Source: Commensalibacter papalotli (GTDB lineage: Bacteria; Pseudomonadota; Alphaproteobacteria; Acetobacterales; Acetobacteraceae). From it: 64,000 bases of DNA. Position 1 is the first letter of the stretch; the number at the start of each line of letters is the position of its first letter. The DNA lies in assembly GCF_947179115.1 (NCBI RefSeq), contig NZ_CAMXCI010000001.1, forward strand, positions 1,054,001 through 1,118,000. Reading direction: 5' to 3'. The position numbers and the translations under genes are program-made. This document shows, one piece after another, positions 31,501 through 39,046 of the stretch. The notes under the pieces are model-generated. The model worked only from the letters and a program-made list of their open reading frames with translations, was not told the origin of the DNA and did no database searches.

Positions 31501-31549
31501 AGCAAAAGTTCGAACTATATTCATTAAATATATTGGCGCTGTGTCATAA
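28538..31549 (+). CDS. glnE: Bifunctional glutamine synthetase adenylyltransferase/deadenylase
   Basis: GlnE adenylylates glutamine synthetase under nitrogen excess and removes AMP under limitation, directed by PII. The 1003-residue protein has the duplicated nucleotidyltransferase plan: a first GMGKLGAKELNYSSDIDLI around 183-201 (deadenylase half) and a second GKAGSWEMTSGSDLDLMLIFD around 705, each with the SDxDL metal-binding pair, plus DTLLARHRAG and LTGGLMEVEF. AGGGA precedes the ATG by eight bases. bcp follows after 45 bases in the same direction. Confidence 0.97.
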   Translation: MPISHSAEAPWFYQNWPKPADQQSANIFAEDLMKLWVQYEKDPTFIQQKYILNLIHAIGGNSPYLSSLILKDIHFFEFLLQNGPDEACKTTFHTLHQFSIQESRQAIAKIIRITKQKIALGCALADIGNLWSLQEITLTLSNLAEVTLNLVLNHLLLHAHKNKKINLPHPSTPEKNCGFIILGMGKLGAKELNYSSDIDLIILYDPDIYPDNDDLNTVFVRLTRQLVALMEERDENGYVFRTDLRLRPDPSSSPLAVSLPAAITYYESLGQTWERSAMSKARPIAGDIEAGYTFLEAIRPFIWRRHLDFTVIDDIHAMKKRIDQHKKTGKLNLSKLPPNLSDENALQWLVGQNIKLGHGGIREIEFCPQTMQLVWAGRFPELQDSTTIGGLTKLTEKDLLTAPQTEKLIEAYSLLRKTEHRLQMQNDYQTHSFPNSLEELCQFSIFMGYETPEKFAHELFPLMQFVRQSFEGLFAAPENDEQYVLDMPTEELKEYLNQKGFPDEAASILQSWNDSGPRALRTAKARTILTNVLPKLLDAFAGQRNPLLVLQRFDTLLARHRAGIQLLSLFERNPALIKRLSAAIGTSHFIAEHLASNPAAIDALLEVNLAKSRFNLRKTVKDYLKNTEYYMDAIPALHGLVHSEEFRLSIAYLDNQLSLDRTQILRTSMANIIIKSLLDKVTKEHQKKYGYIPGGGICVIVLGKAGSWEMTSGSDLDLMLIFDHPPEIYESHFPLSSHAHLHSTQRSLTTNNYYIRLTQSFISAITSAGSAGSLYEVDMRLRPSGSKGPVAVSLTSFKRYHKEEAWTWERMALTRARIIGGPLKLQKHITETIQHALLNAPHNTSDAQILKDTADMRARLLRDAPPCSQWDVKHLTGGLMEVEFIAQALQLIAHNPEIYHTCTRIALRRLEKHGYLEHKDAKILIQADRFWRNMQSLLRIFFGKLPPQDLRTELTPTIIEIMSRDLLKTPTQDIDAIKQIEDKAKLIGAKVRTIFIKYIGAVS

Positions 31550-31594
31550 AATGTTATGCTATACTAATTTTGTTAATTTATAAAATAAGGATCG

Positions 31595-32071
31595 ATGATG
31601 GCCAATTTAAACGAAGGCGATGCAGCACCCAGTTTCGAAATGCAAACTCAATTGGGCAAACCTATTTCTTCTGCTGAACTAAAAGGACGAAAATATATTC
31701 TTTATTTTTACCCAAAGGCAGATACTTCTGGTTGTACCAAAGAAGCATGTGCTTTTGAAGAAAATTTATCTACTTTAGCAAAGATCAATATACCAGTCAT
31801 TGGTGTTTCAAGAGATCCTGTTACAAAGCTCAAAGCATTTGCTGATAAATATAATTTAACGTTTCCCCTAGCCTCTGATGAAGAGGGCAGTGTCACTTAT
31901 GCTTATGGTGTATGGGTGGAAAAATCAATGTATGGCCGTAAATACATGGGTATAGAACGCGCAACATTTTTAATCGATGAACAAGGTACCATTTTAAAAA
32001 TATGGCCCAAAGTTAAAATTACAGGCCATGTTGAAGATGTTTTAAAAACAATCAAACAACTTGGCCAATAA
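31595..32071 (+). CDS. bcp: Thioredoxin-dependent peroxiredoxin, Bcp/PrxQ type
   Basis: This thiol peroxidase reduces hydrogen peroxide and organic hydroperoxides. The 158 residues show the thioredoxin fold and the active-site run YFYPKADTSGCTKEACAF, with Cys47 as peroxidatic and Cys52 as resolving cysteine (numbered from the first ATG). Two ATGs stand in tandem; the second (31598) has better spacing (seven bases) from AAGG. It probably shares a transcript with glnE; trxB at 60397 could supply the reducing route. Confidence 0.96.
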   Translation: MMANLNEGDAAPSFEMQTQLGKPISSAELKGRKYILYFYPKADTSGCTKEACAFEENLSTLAKINIPVIGVSRDPVTKLKAFADKYNLTFPLASDEEGSVTYAYGVWVEKSMYGRKYMGIERATFLIDEQGTILKIWPKVKITGHVEDVLKTIKQLGQ

Positions 32072-32084
32072 TTAACAATTTAAC

Positions 32085-33308
32085 CTATGGATGTGCAGGT
32101 GCCAATTCTGTTAAATTAGAGGGCACCTGAAATAATTTTGTATCTTGTGGGGCATAAACCACTTTTAATGCCATAACTAATGGAATGTTATTTCTGACCA
32201 CACGCAACATAACACCATCATCTGTATAACAAATATCATTTGGATTGCCTTCGCTATCCACTATTTGCCACTCATTACAATGTTGCCCTGCAATGGTTGC
32301 CTCTCCTACTTTCATATAGTCCCCAGTTGGCCTTTGGCTTGGTGCCAAAATAGAATCTCCTGGTGAAGGCATTGTGGTTTTTTTCTTGAGTTCTGGATTA
32401 AGCACAACCAATTGTTGGTTTTTATAATCCGTAATCATGTAAGTATCCACTCCTTGAGAATCGATACGTTGTTTCCATTCACCAACAGACCAACGCATTC
32501 TTTGATGAAATGGTGGTAATCCAGGCATCGCACCAGCAATCGCATAGACAACATCCACATCACGTTGAGGGGTTATAAAAGGATTTTGATCAGCCTCAAC
32601 CTTTTCCCCTTGTCCTTCACCAGGTTGAGCTTTCATCGGAATTAAAGGCTGAGCAGTGCTATTGGGATTAATTAAAACAGGGCTATCCCCTTTATGCTCA
32701 GGAAGCTTTACAGGTTGATATCCTGGCGGAATTTGAAACGTCGACGCTGGTAACTTGCTATAATCAACAGAAAGCGCAACCGTTTTACCTTCCACACCAT
32801 CAGCATCCGTCCCTTCTTGTTTTAATAAAACACCATCTTCGGTAATACAAACTATGGCAGATCCTTTGGGTCCTTTGACTTTCCAGTCACGACATATGAT
32901 CCCAGCAATACGCTCTGTGCCTTTCTTTTGAAAAGTCATGCTTGGATCTAAAAACAATCCTGCTTGTCCTGATTTGCTCGCAACAACGGTATAAATTCTA
33001 GATTTATTTGCAATAACTGTTGCAGTCTTTTTGGCCGCATCAACAATTACAGTCCCTAAATTATCAGGACCATCCACACGCATGGTATTACCATCACCAG
33101 AAAAAATAATCTTCCTGCTTTGCAACAAAGACGAATTTTCTGGTTTAATTGCATAAATAACCGTAGCGTCACGCTTAGGCATAAATAAAGGTTTTTCAGA
33201 ATTGTTATCCTGAGCCAAAGCCATAGGAACCAGTAATAAAGAACCAATTCCACACATCGCCCCTTTATAAAAAGGCAACTGATAACTCTTTTTAAAAAGA
33301 GACGACAT
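32085..33308 (-). CDS. Periplasmic protein with a duplicated beta-rich domain
   Basis: I do not recognise a characterised function. A signal peptide ends at about Ala32 (PMALA/QDN). The rest is two related halves: PKRDATVIYAI (44-54), IAGIICRDWKV, CITEDGVLL and FQIPPGYQP in the first; PQRDVDVVYAI (247-257), IAGQHCNEWQIV, CYTDDGVML and FQVPSNLTEL in the second. Each half keeps a Cys pair (139/154 and 344/360) likely to form a disulfide. The plan recalls DUF4412-type periplasmic proteins. It is the last gene after EcsC-like and aat genes, 44 bases beyond aat. Confidence 0.8.
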   Translation of the reverse strand: MSSLFKKSYQLPFYKGAMCGIGSLLLVPMALAQDNNSEKPLFMPKRDATVIYAIKPENSSLLQSRKIIFSGDGNTMRVDGPDNLGTVIVDAAKKTATVIANKSRIYTVVASKSGQAGLFLDPSMTFQKKGTERIAGIICRDWKVKGPKGSAIVCITEDGVLLKQEGTDADGVEGKTVALSVDYSKLPASTFQIPPGYQPVKLPEHKGDSPVLINPNSTAQPLIPMKAQPGEGQGEKVEADQNPFITPQRDVDVVYAIAGAMPGLPPFHQRMRWSVGEWKQRIDSQGVDTYMITDYKNQQLVVLNPELKKKTTMPSPGDSILAPSQRPTGDYMKVGEATIAGQHCNEWQIVDSEGNPNDICYTDDGVMLRVVRNNIPLVMALKVVYAPQDTKLFQVPSNLTELAPAHP

Positions 33309-33352
33309 TTTTTTTCCTTTAACTCTATTAAAAAATTAACTGTATTTTACAA

Positions 33353-34015
33353 TTATGTCGACGCACGCATCGCCTTAATTTCCTGAAAAATATCCACTTT
33401 CCACTGATTATCTAACCATTGTGCTGGTTTATCGATAACGTGATCTAATTGTTTCTTATATTCAACCTCATTTATCTCTATCCCTCCAAATTGTGCAAGA
33501 TGAGCAGTCATAAATTGTGTATCCAGCAGTTCAAAATGACCTAATCTTAAACGTGCCACTAGATGCACCAAGGCAATCTTTGAAGTATCACGCCTTTTGG
33601 AAAACATACTTTCTCCAAAAAAAGCCTGACCAATAGCCACCCCATATAACCCGCCAACCAACTGATCTTGATCCCATACTTCAACACTATGAGAGTGACC
33701 TTGCTGAAAAAGCTCAAAATATAAAGAACGTATAGGTTGATTAATCCAAGTTTGATCTCTTTTGGGCGTTATTTGGGCACAAGCATCAATCACTGCTAGA
33801 AAATCAGTATCAACTTTGACTTCATATTGATCAGACAATACGGTTTTGGCCAATCGTCTGGGTAAATGAAAACCATCTAAAGGTAAAATTCCCCTTTCCT
33901 CAGGATGATACCAAAATAACCGCGGATCATCCTTATCATCAGCCATAGGAAAAACGCCTATTCTATAAGCGTCTAAGACAATATCAGCCGTAATTTCTTC
34001 AGTAGGTATCGACAT
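33353..34015 (-). CDS. aat: Leucyl/phenylalanyl-tRNA--protein transferase
   Basis: Aat attaches Leu or Phe from aminoacyl-tRNA to proteins with N-terminal Arg or Lys, marking them for ClpS/ClpAP. The 220 residues begin with the family pattern GVFPMADDKDDPRLFWYHPEE followed by RGILPLDGFHLPRRL, and contain GGLYGVAIGQAFFGESMFS and LDTQFMTAHLAQFGG. Its ATG is three bases after the upstream EcsC-family gene, so the two are probably one transcript. Confidence 0.96.
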   Translation of the reverse strand: MSIPTEEITADIVLDAYRIGVFPMADDKDDPRLFWYHPEERGILPLDGFHLPRRLAKTVLSDQYEVKVDTDFLAVIDACAQITPKRDQTWINQPIRSLYFELFQQGHSHSVEVWDQDQLVGGLYGVAIGQAFFGESMFSKRRDTSKIALVHLVARLRLGHFELLDTQFMTAHLAQFGGIEINEVEYKKQLDHVIDKPAQWLDNQWKVDIFQEIKAMRAST

Positions 34016-34018
34016 CTC

Positions 34019-34858
34019 CTAGGAGGCTGCGTATTCGTTAAAACGTTGCTTACGAATATATTCAATCGTCTCTTTGGCCAACGGTCCATGTTCGCGCTCT
34101 AAACGTCGCGCAACAAAATGCACTCTAGCCAACGCACGATAATGAGCCAAGAATGCTGCATTTAAAGATGCACCACATAAAGCACTGACTACGGGCATCA
34201 TTTGTAAACTTAATTTTTGCGAAAGGCTAAGGCCATATTGGTAAGAAATATCTGCCATCAACATTACCATTGGACGACCACGTAACATTAATCGAGCAGA
34301 AAAGAATCCCAACTCATTCTCTTCATTACCACGCCCAGCATTGCCAAAAGAACGTAATGCAAACACTTCTAAACAAGCTCTCTTTGCTTCTTCAGTGGAC
34401 AGATCCTCACCCTCCTCCTGAGCAATAGCAGCAATTTCACGCATTAATGCCAATGTGGTAAAACTAATATCAGGTAGCATTCCCACAAGCCCAGTAAACC
34501 CACCTACCGCACCAGAAGTCACTACTACCGCTTGAACTGCTGTATTTCTTATCTTTTTATATTGTAAAGATTTAACAGGCCGATTATTTCCTTTATCCAT
34601 ACCAACAACGGCAACATCAAATGCACGTTGCACCGCACTATTAGCAAGATTTTGAATTTTTTGCTGAAAATTAGCAGAAATCCCTAGACTACGCCCACCC
34701 AGTTTTACAGCATGCCCAACGGCCCCACCCATAATGTCAGCCAGACGTAGTAATACCCCTCGGCCAGATTCAAGTTTATCAAGTGCATTTGTCAATTGAG
34801 CAATTTCTTGATCATTCAAAGAAAGTGGCGTTAAACTCGTATGATCTTGTATGGTCAT
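34019..34858 (-). CDS. EcsC-family protein
   Basis: The 279-residue protein matches the EcsC family in its AVVVTSGAVGGFTGLVGMLP segment (a Gly-rich hydrophobic stretch near residue 105) followed by DISFTTLALMREIAAIAQEEG and the FFSARLMLRGRP region. EcsC proteins are membrane-associated and of uncertain biochemical role; some alphaproteobacterial members are annotated as protease substrates or transporter accessories. It is the first gene of the EcsC-aat-duplicated-domain set. Confidence 0.85.
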   Translation of the reverse strand: MTIQDHTSLTPLSLNDQEIAQLTNALDKLESGRGVLLRLADIMGGAVGHAVKLGGRSLGISANFQQKIQNLANSAVQRAFDVAVVGMDKGNNRPVKSLQYKKIRNTAVQAVVVTSGAVGGFTGLVGMLPDISFTTLALMREIAAIAQEEGEDLSTEEAKRACLEVFALRSFGNAGRGNEENELGFFSARLMLRGRPMVMLMADISYQYGLSLSQKLSLQMMPVVSALCGASLNAAFLAHYRALARVHFVARRLEREHGPLAKETIEYIRKQRFNEYAAS

Positions 34859-35100
34859 TTACAGAACCTTTTCTTTATTAGTATCAATCTCTTTAAATCA
34901 ATCTATGATTTCATAATCATCACACTATCATATTCTTAAGTCCATGATCTGAATGATTTAGGTTTTCATCCATCAATTAAAACTTATTCCTTTTCAGTCT
35001 GTTTTACCCTAAGACATATGGCATAAAAACCATTTTTTTTAAAAATCTCATCTATTCTACTTTTTATTATTGATTGCCAACTAAAAAGATTTATTTGTAA

Positions 35101-35106
35101 TATAAT
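35101..35106 (+). promoter_or_regulatory. Perfect -10 hexamer ahead of a small secreted protein gene
   Basis: TATAAT lies 23 bases before the ATG at 35129. The -35 is weak: TTGCCA at 35074-35079 would leave a 21-base spacer. AAGGA lies nine bases before the ATG. Confidence 0.35.
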
Positions 35107-35128
35107 TAAAAGAAAAGGATTTATTAAA

Positions 35129-35545
35129 ATGATCAACTTTACAAAAAAAACAATTACTCAAGCACTTTTTTCTTTTTCTATTCTTATCGGAAGTGCTGGA
35201 TTAACAAGCAATACCTATGCTCAATCCAGTGCTCGCCCAACTCCTGGTGCAGGCATGTCTGAATATCAACCCGTTCAAGACTATACCAGCTCTATGGCAG
35301 CAACACAATCAGACAGTGTCACCTCACAAAAAGGTCCTGGTATGCCTGGGTCAACCCCAAGCCAGTCCCCTAACCGCCCTTATAATGGTCCATCAATAAA
35401 TATTCCAGGAACAGGTATTCGTGCCTATTTCAATGCACCTGTATCCCCTCCTTATAATGCAGCGGCATCTTACGATACTTATGCTGGACAACCTGGTGGA
35501 AACAGGGATGCTATTCTTCAACAAAGTGTTGGTAATGGGTATTAA
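35129..35545 (+). CDS. Small secreted Pro/Ser/Gly-rich protein
   Basis: Not recognised. The 138 residues start with a clear signal peptide (MINFTKKTITQALFSFSILI, hydrophobic core 11-26) with a likely cut after NTYA (about residue 31). The mature part is low-complexity, rich in Pro, Ser, Gly, Gln and Tyr, with SINIPGTGIRAYFNAPV the most structured stretch and no cysteine. It stands alone between convergent and divergent neighbours, with its own -10 box. A periplasmic or surface role is likely, but nothing more specific can be supported. Confidence 0.7.
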   Translation: MINFTKKTITQALFSFSILIGSAGLTSNTYAQSSARPTPGAGMSEYQPVQDYTSSMAATQSDSVTSQKGPGMPGSTPSQSPNRPYNGPSINIPGTGIRAYFNAPVSPPYNAAASYDTYAGQPGGNRDAILQQSVGNGY

Positions 35546-35618
35546 TATATAAACTAACGGCACGATTAAATAATATTACATAAACGATTTATTAAATCCT
35601 TTTTATGATAACATCATT

Positions 35619-35654
35619 ATTGGTTGTGCATGATTATGATCACACACAACCAAT
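35619..35654. terminator. Hairpin between the secreted protein gene and rnhA
   Basis: ATTGGTTGTG pairs with CACAACCAAT around a 16-base loop. It lies between convergent genes and could end transcripts from either side, although no U-run follows on the plus strand. Confidence 0.45.
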
Positions 35655-35776
35655 AGCTGCATATTCACATACCTTATAACTTTAAAAAAGTGAGTATGTG
35701 TCCCATGATTTATCAAGTCAATTATATGAAATTATAATTGCAATTATTTTATACTTAAGCTTATCATAAAATAAAA

Positions 35777-36238
35777 TCATTTATTCAAAGCTAATTGATG
35801 ACGACCTTCAGTTGCCAATTGATCTACACGTTCATTTTCAACATGCCCAGAATGTCCTTTGACCCAATGCCACTCTATTTGATGTCTTTGTGCCGCTTTT
35901 TCCAAACGTTGCCATAAATCAGCATTTGCGACAGGTTTTTTCGCAGCAGTCTTCCAACCATTACGTTTCCAACCCGCCAGCCATTCAGTAATCCCCTTAC
36001 GAACATATTCACTATCGGTATACAAATTTACCAAGCAAGAACGTGTTAATGTTTCCAATGCCACAGCCGCCGCGGTTAACTCCATGCGATTATTGGTCGT
36101 CTCTGGCTCTCCCCCCATTAATTCTCGTTCTTTACCACGACAACGCAAAAGCACACCCCAACCTCCTGCACCAGGATTGGGACTACATCCACCATCTGTC
36201 CAAATATCAACAAGAATTAAAGCTGGATCATGTTCCAT
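35777..36238 (-). CDS. rnhA: Ribonuclease HI
   Basis: RNase HI degrades the RNA strand of RNA-DNA hybrids, clearing R-loops and primers. The 153 residues contain the full active site: Asp15 (IWTDGGCSPNPGAGGWG), Glu53 (NNRMELTA), Asp75 (LYTDSEYV), His129 (VKGHSGH) and Asp139 (NERVDQLA). The ATG lies inside the end of thrB (11-base overlap). The ispH-thrB-rnhA order is a familiar alphaproteobacterial arrangement. Confidence 0.97.
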   Translation of the reverse strand: MEHDPALILVDIWTDGGCSPNPGAGGWGVLLRCRGKERELMGGEPETTNNRMELTAAAVALETLTRSCLVNLYTDSEYVRKGITEWLAGWKRNGWKTAAKKPVANADLWQRLEKAAQRHQIEWHWVKGHSGHVENERVDQLATEGRHQLALNK

Positions 36239-37187
36239 CAGAAAGCGCTATTAATGTTTGATGATATCGAAGTCGATATAAATATGGCTTGGGATCTTTA
36301 GGGGTTACCAAGGCTTCAGCTGGTGTATGTATCCAATCATGTAACCGCGTTAGTAAAAAACGCATTGCTGCACCCATATTCAATATCGGAAAAAGCCGCT
36401 TTTCATCCGAAGTTAAAGGACGGATAGTCTCATAACCTTTTATAACTGCTGCCGATAAATCTGTTAAACACTCACCATTATCTTTAAAGCACCAAGCATT
36501 AATCGCAATAGCAAGGTCGTAAGCCAAGAAATCAGTGCAAGCAAAATAAAAATCAATAAAACCACTTAGCTGATCAGGGGCAGTAAAAAAAACATTATCT
36601 GGAAATATATCTGCGTGGATTTGCCCAATCGGTAAATTATCTTTATCCGTAGGCCATTGAGATAATATTTCCTGTAAAACAGGCTGTATCTCTTGCACCA
36701 ATTCCTCTTGGTCATATCCAATTGATTTATTCAATAATTCCTGCCAAGAATCTGGGCCAACATTATTTTTCCGAAATTGGGTGAAACCTGCTCCTGCTTG
36801 ATGTAGATGTGCAATCGCTTGCCCTAACAAAAAACAATGTTTTTCAGTAATTTGTGGTGCCTCTTTGCCTTCTAAAAAAGTTACGATTGCAGCTGGTCGT
36901 CTGGCCAGAATTGTCAGTGCGACACCACGCTTATCTACAACAGGCAAAGGGCATGAAACACCACATTGTACCAAGTGTTTCATATATTCTAAATACCAAG
37001 GAAGCTCATCTTCTTTGATACGTTTTTCATATAGAGTTAAAATATATTTACCCGTTGTTGTTTCCAACAAAAAATTACTGTTCTCAACACCTTGGGCTAT
37101 GCCCTTGAGCGTTACAAGATCACCTATCTCGTAATTTTGTAAACATTGCGAGACTTCCTGTTCCGAGACTTGTGTATAAACGGCCAT
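36228..37187 (-). CDS. thrB: Homoserine kinase (ThrB, aminoglycoside-phosphotransferase fold)
   Basis: This enzyme phosphorylates homoserine in threonine synthesis. The 319-residue protein belongs to the APH-like ThrB type found in alphaproteobacteria and pseudomonads rather than the GHMP type. It opens MAVYTQVSEQEVSQCLQNYE, has GVENSNFLLETTTGKYILTLYE as the ATP-binding lobe (split by reading), and the catalytic loop GQIHADIFPDNVFF with FIDFYFAC as the metal-binding segment. It follows ispH after 22 bases. Confidence 0.95.
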   Translation of the reverse strand: MAVYTQVSEQEVSQCLQNYEIGDLVTLKGIAQGVENSNFLLETTTGKYILTLYEKRIKEDELPWYLEYMKHLVQCGVSCPLPVVDKRGVALTILARRPAAIVTFLEGKEAPQITEKHCFLLGQAIAHLHQAGAGFTQFRKNNVGPDSWQELLNKSIGYDQEELVQEIQPVLQEILSQWPTDKDNLPIGQIHADIFPDNVFFTAPDQLSGFIDFYFACTDFLAYDLAIAINAWCFKDNGECLTDLSAAVIKGYETIRPLTSDEKRLFPILNMGAAMRFLLTRLHDWIHTPAEALVTPKDPKPYLYRLRYHQTLIALSDGT

Positions 37188-37209
37188 GAATAAGCCCTAT
37201 AATTCCTAA

Positions 37210-38193
37210 TTATCCTAGAGGTGCTGGCAAACTAAACGTAACATGTTCTTCTTTAACGATACGTTCTTCAATATCAAGGCTAAATCTTTCAGACAAGGCT
37301 TCAATAATTTCTTGAACCAATGTCTCTGGTGCAGAAGCACCAGCAGTAATCCCCAATACACTAACACCTTCCAAGGCATTCCACTCTAAATTTTCTAGTT
37401 TAGGAATTAAAAGAGCTCTAGGTGCACCAGAGCGTTCTGCAACTTCGCGTAAACGCTGAGAATTAGAAGAGTTAGGAGACCCAATCACCAATACTAGATC
37501 ACATTCAGGCGCTATTCTTTTTACAGCTTCTTGACGATTCGTGGTTGCATAACAAATATCTTCGCGTTTAGGGCCCTCAATCTGAGGAAAACGCTGACGA
37601 AGAATGGCTACAATCTCCGCGGTATCATCAACAGAAAGTGTGGTCTGCGTAATAAAAGCCAAACGATCTGGATTTTCAGGCTGCACGGTTCTGGCTTCAT
37701 CTGCATCTTTAATCAATGTTACCGCACCAGAGGGTAGCTGCCCCATGGTTCCAACCACTTCAGGGTGACCTGCATGCCCAATCATTAAAATATGACGAGA
37801 GTTTGCACCACCATCCGCAAAGTGACGTTCTGCTTCTCTATGAACTTTGGAAACCAAAGGACATGTAGCATCAAGATAAAGTAAGTTGCGACGTACTGCC
37901 TCAAGTGGTACCGTTTTTGGAACGCCATGTGCAGAAAATACAACATGTGCATCTTGAGGAACCTCATCCAATTCCTCTACAAAGATCGCACCTTTTTTTT
38001 CTAAATTCTCAACAACGGTTCGATTATGAACAATTTCATGACGAACATAAACAGGAGCGCCATACCTGCGCAGGGCTTCTTCAACCACACGAATAGCACG
38101 GTCTACACCAGCGCAAAAGCCACGTGGTCCAGCCAACAAGACTTTTAACGCACGAGACTCTTTCATAAAAGATTCTGAATTTTGACTAGGCAT
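37210..38193 (-). CDS. ispH: 4-hydroxy-3-methylbut-2-enyl diphosphate reductase
   Basis: IspH is the last enzyme of the MEP pathway and makes IPP and DMAPP with a [4Fe-4S] cluster. The three cluster cysteines are visible in GPRGFCAGVDRAI, DATCPLVSKVH and EDICYATTNRQ; the active-site TQTTLS is also present. I take the ATG at 38193 (MPSQNSESFMKES, 327 residues) with GGGA upstream. The frame stays open 51 codons further to a TTG, but that AT-rich extension does not look like protein. Confidence 0.96.
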   Translation of the reverse strand: MPSQNSESFMKESRALKVLLAGPRGFCAGVDRAIRVVEEALRRYGAPVYVRHEIVHNRTVVENLEKKGAIFVEELDEVPQDAHVVFSAHGVPKTVPLEAVRRNLLYLDATCPLVSKVHREAERHFADGGANSRHILMIGHAGHPEVVGTMGQLPSGAVTLIKDADEARTVQPENPDRLAFITQTTLSVDDTAEIVAILRQRFPQIEGPKREDICYATTNRQEAVKRIAPECDLVLVIGSPNSSNSQRLREVAERSGAPRALLIPKLENLEWNALEGVSVLGITAGASAPETLVQEIIEALSERFSLDIEERIVKEEHVTFSLPAPLG

Positions 38194-38381
38194 AACATTC
38201 CCAAATAAATGATAAAATCTATATACTGTATATTTATAATATATATTTATAGTTTGGTCGGTAAGCAAGAGACCATTTCGTAATAGAATTTTTAAATATA
38301 GAATATATTCCACATTTGTATAATTTGCTTTATGGTATGAACCCAAAGTGATGTTAAATAAATTATTATGGCAGAAAAAAT

Positions 38382-38999
38382 ATGATTCCTTCGAAGTTTC
38401 TTCATCAATCGACTTTAAAATCTATATTATTCCCCTTAGGAGCCAGCTTTTTCCTTTGGGGTTGTGCAGCTAAAGATAGCTATGACTTTCCTCCTGCATG
38501 CCCCAAAGTAACCGTTTTATCCTCTGCCTCGGATTATTATACTTTTTCTAACAATAAAGATGATTTAGCTCATTTAGTAACCAAAGCTAATATTTTAGGA
38601 ATCGATGGAAATTGTATTGATGATCCTGACAATGGAAGCAACAAAGAAAAGAAAAGAAAACACAAAGCTTACACTGACAAAATTGATACAACGATGAGCA
38701 TTGTTATTCAGGTTGCTCGGGGGCCAGCTGCACAAGAACGTCGTTATCAAATACCCTATTTTATCACAACAATTAAAAATGGTAACATTGTAGACAAAAA
38801 ACACTTTGTTGCTGTTGCGCAATTCCCTGATAATATTGATCAAATTACGCTAAAATCAGATAAGATATTACTTAAGATACCCGCAACACCAGATAGACAA
38901 CCTGATGGATATGAACTTTTTATAGGCTTTCAACTTTCCCCAGAGCAACTCGCTTATAACCGAGATCACTTTAGACCTGTGCAATATAAAACTTATTAA
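38382..38999 (+). CDS. Conserved-type lipoprotein
   Basis: The 205 residues have an N-terminal signal with lipobox FLWGC (Cys at about 28), so it is probably an outer-membrane or periplasmic lipoprotein. No enzymatic motif is seen. Landmarks are an acidic/basic patch (DDPDNGSNKEKKRKHK), IVIQVARGPAAQERRYQIPYF and the C-terminal FQLSPEQLAYNRDHFRP. The RGPAAQ and LSPEQLAYNR segments resemble a conserved alphaproteobacterial lipoprotein of unknown role from memory. It is divergent from ispH. Confidence 0.75.
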   Translation: MIPSKFLHQSTLKSILFPLGASFFLWGCAAKDSYDFPPACPKVTVLSSASDYYTFSNNKDDLAHLVTKANILGIDGNCIDDPDNGSNKEKKRKHKAYTDKIDTTMSIVIQVARGPAAQERRYQIPYFITTIKNGNIVDKKHFVAVAQFPDNIDQITLKSDKILLKIPATPDRQPDGYELFIGFQLSPEQLAYNRDHFRPVQYKTY

Positions 39000-39046
39000 A
39001 GCTCAACAAAAACAAAAATAATCTCTTTAAAAATCAAAGCAAAATT

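Noticed and set aside
38194..38346. Upstream extension of IspH by 51 residues
   Set aside because: Starts at TTG, is low-complexity Tyr/Leu/Ile-rich and not part of the IspH fold; ATG 38193 gives normal length.
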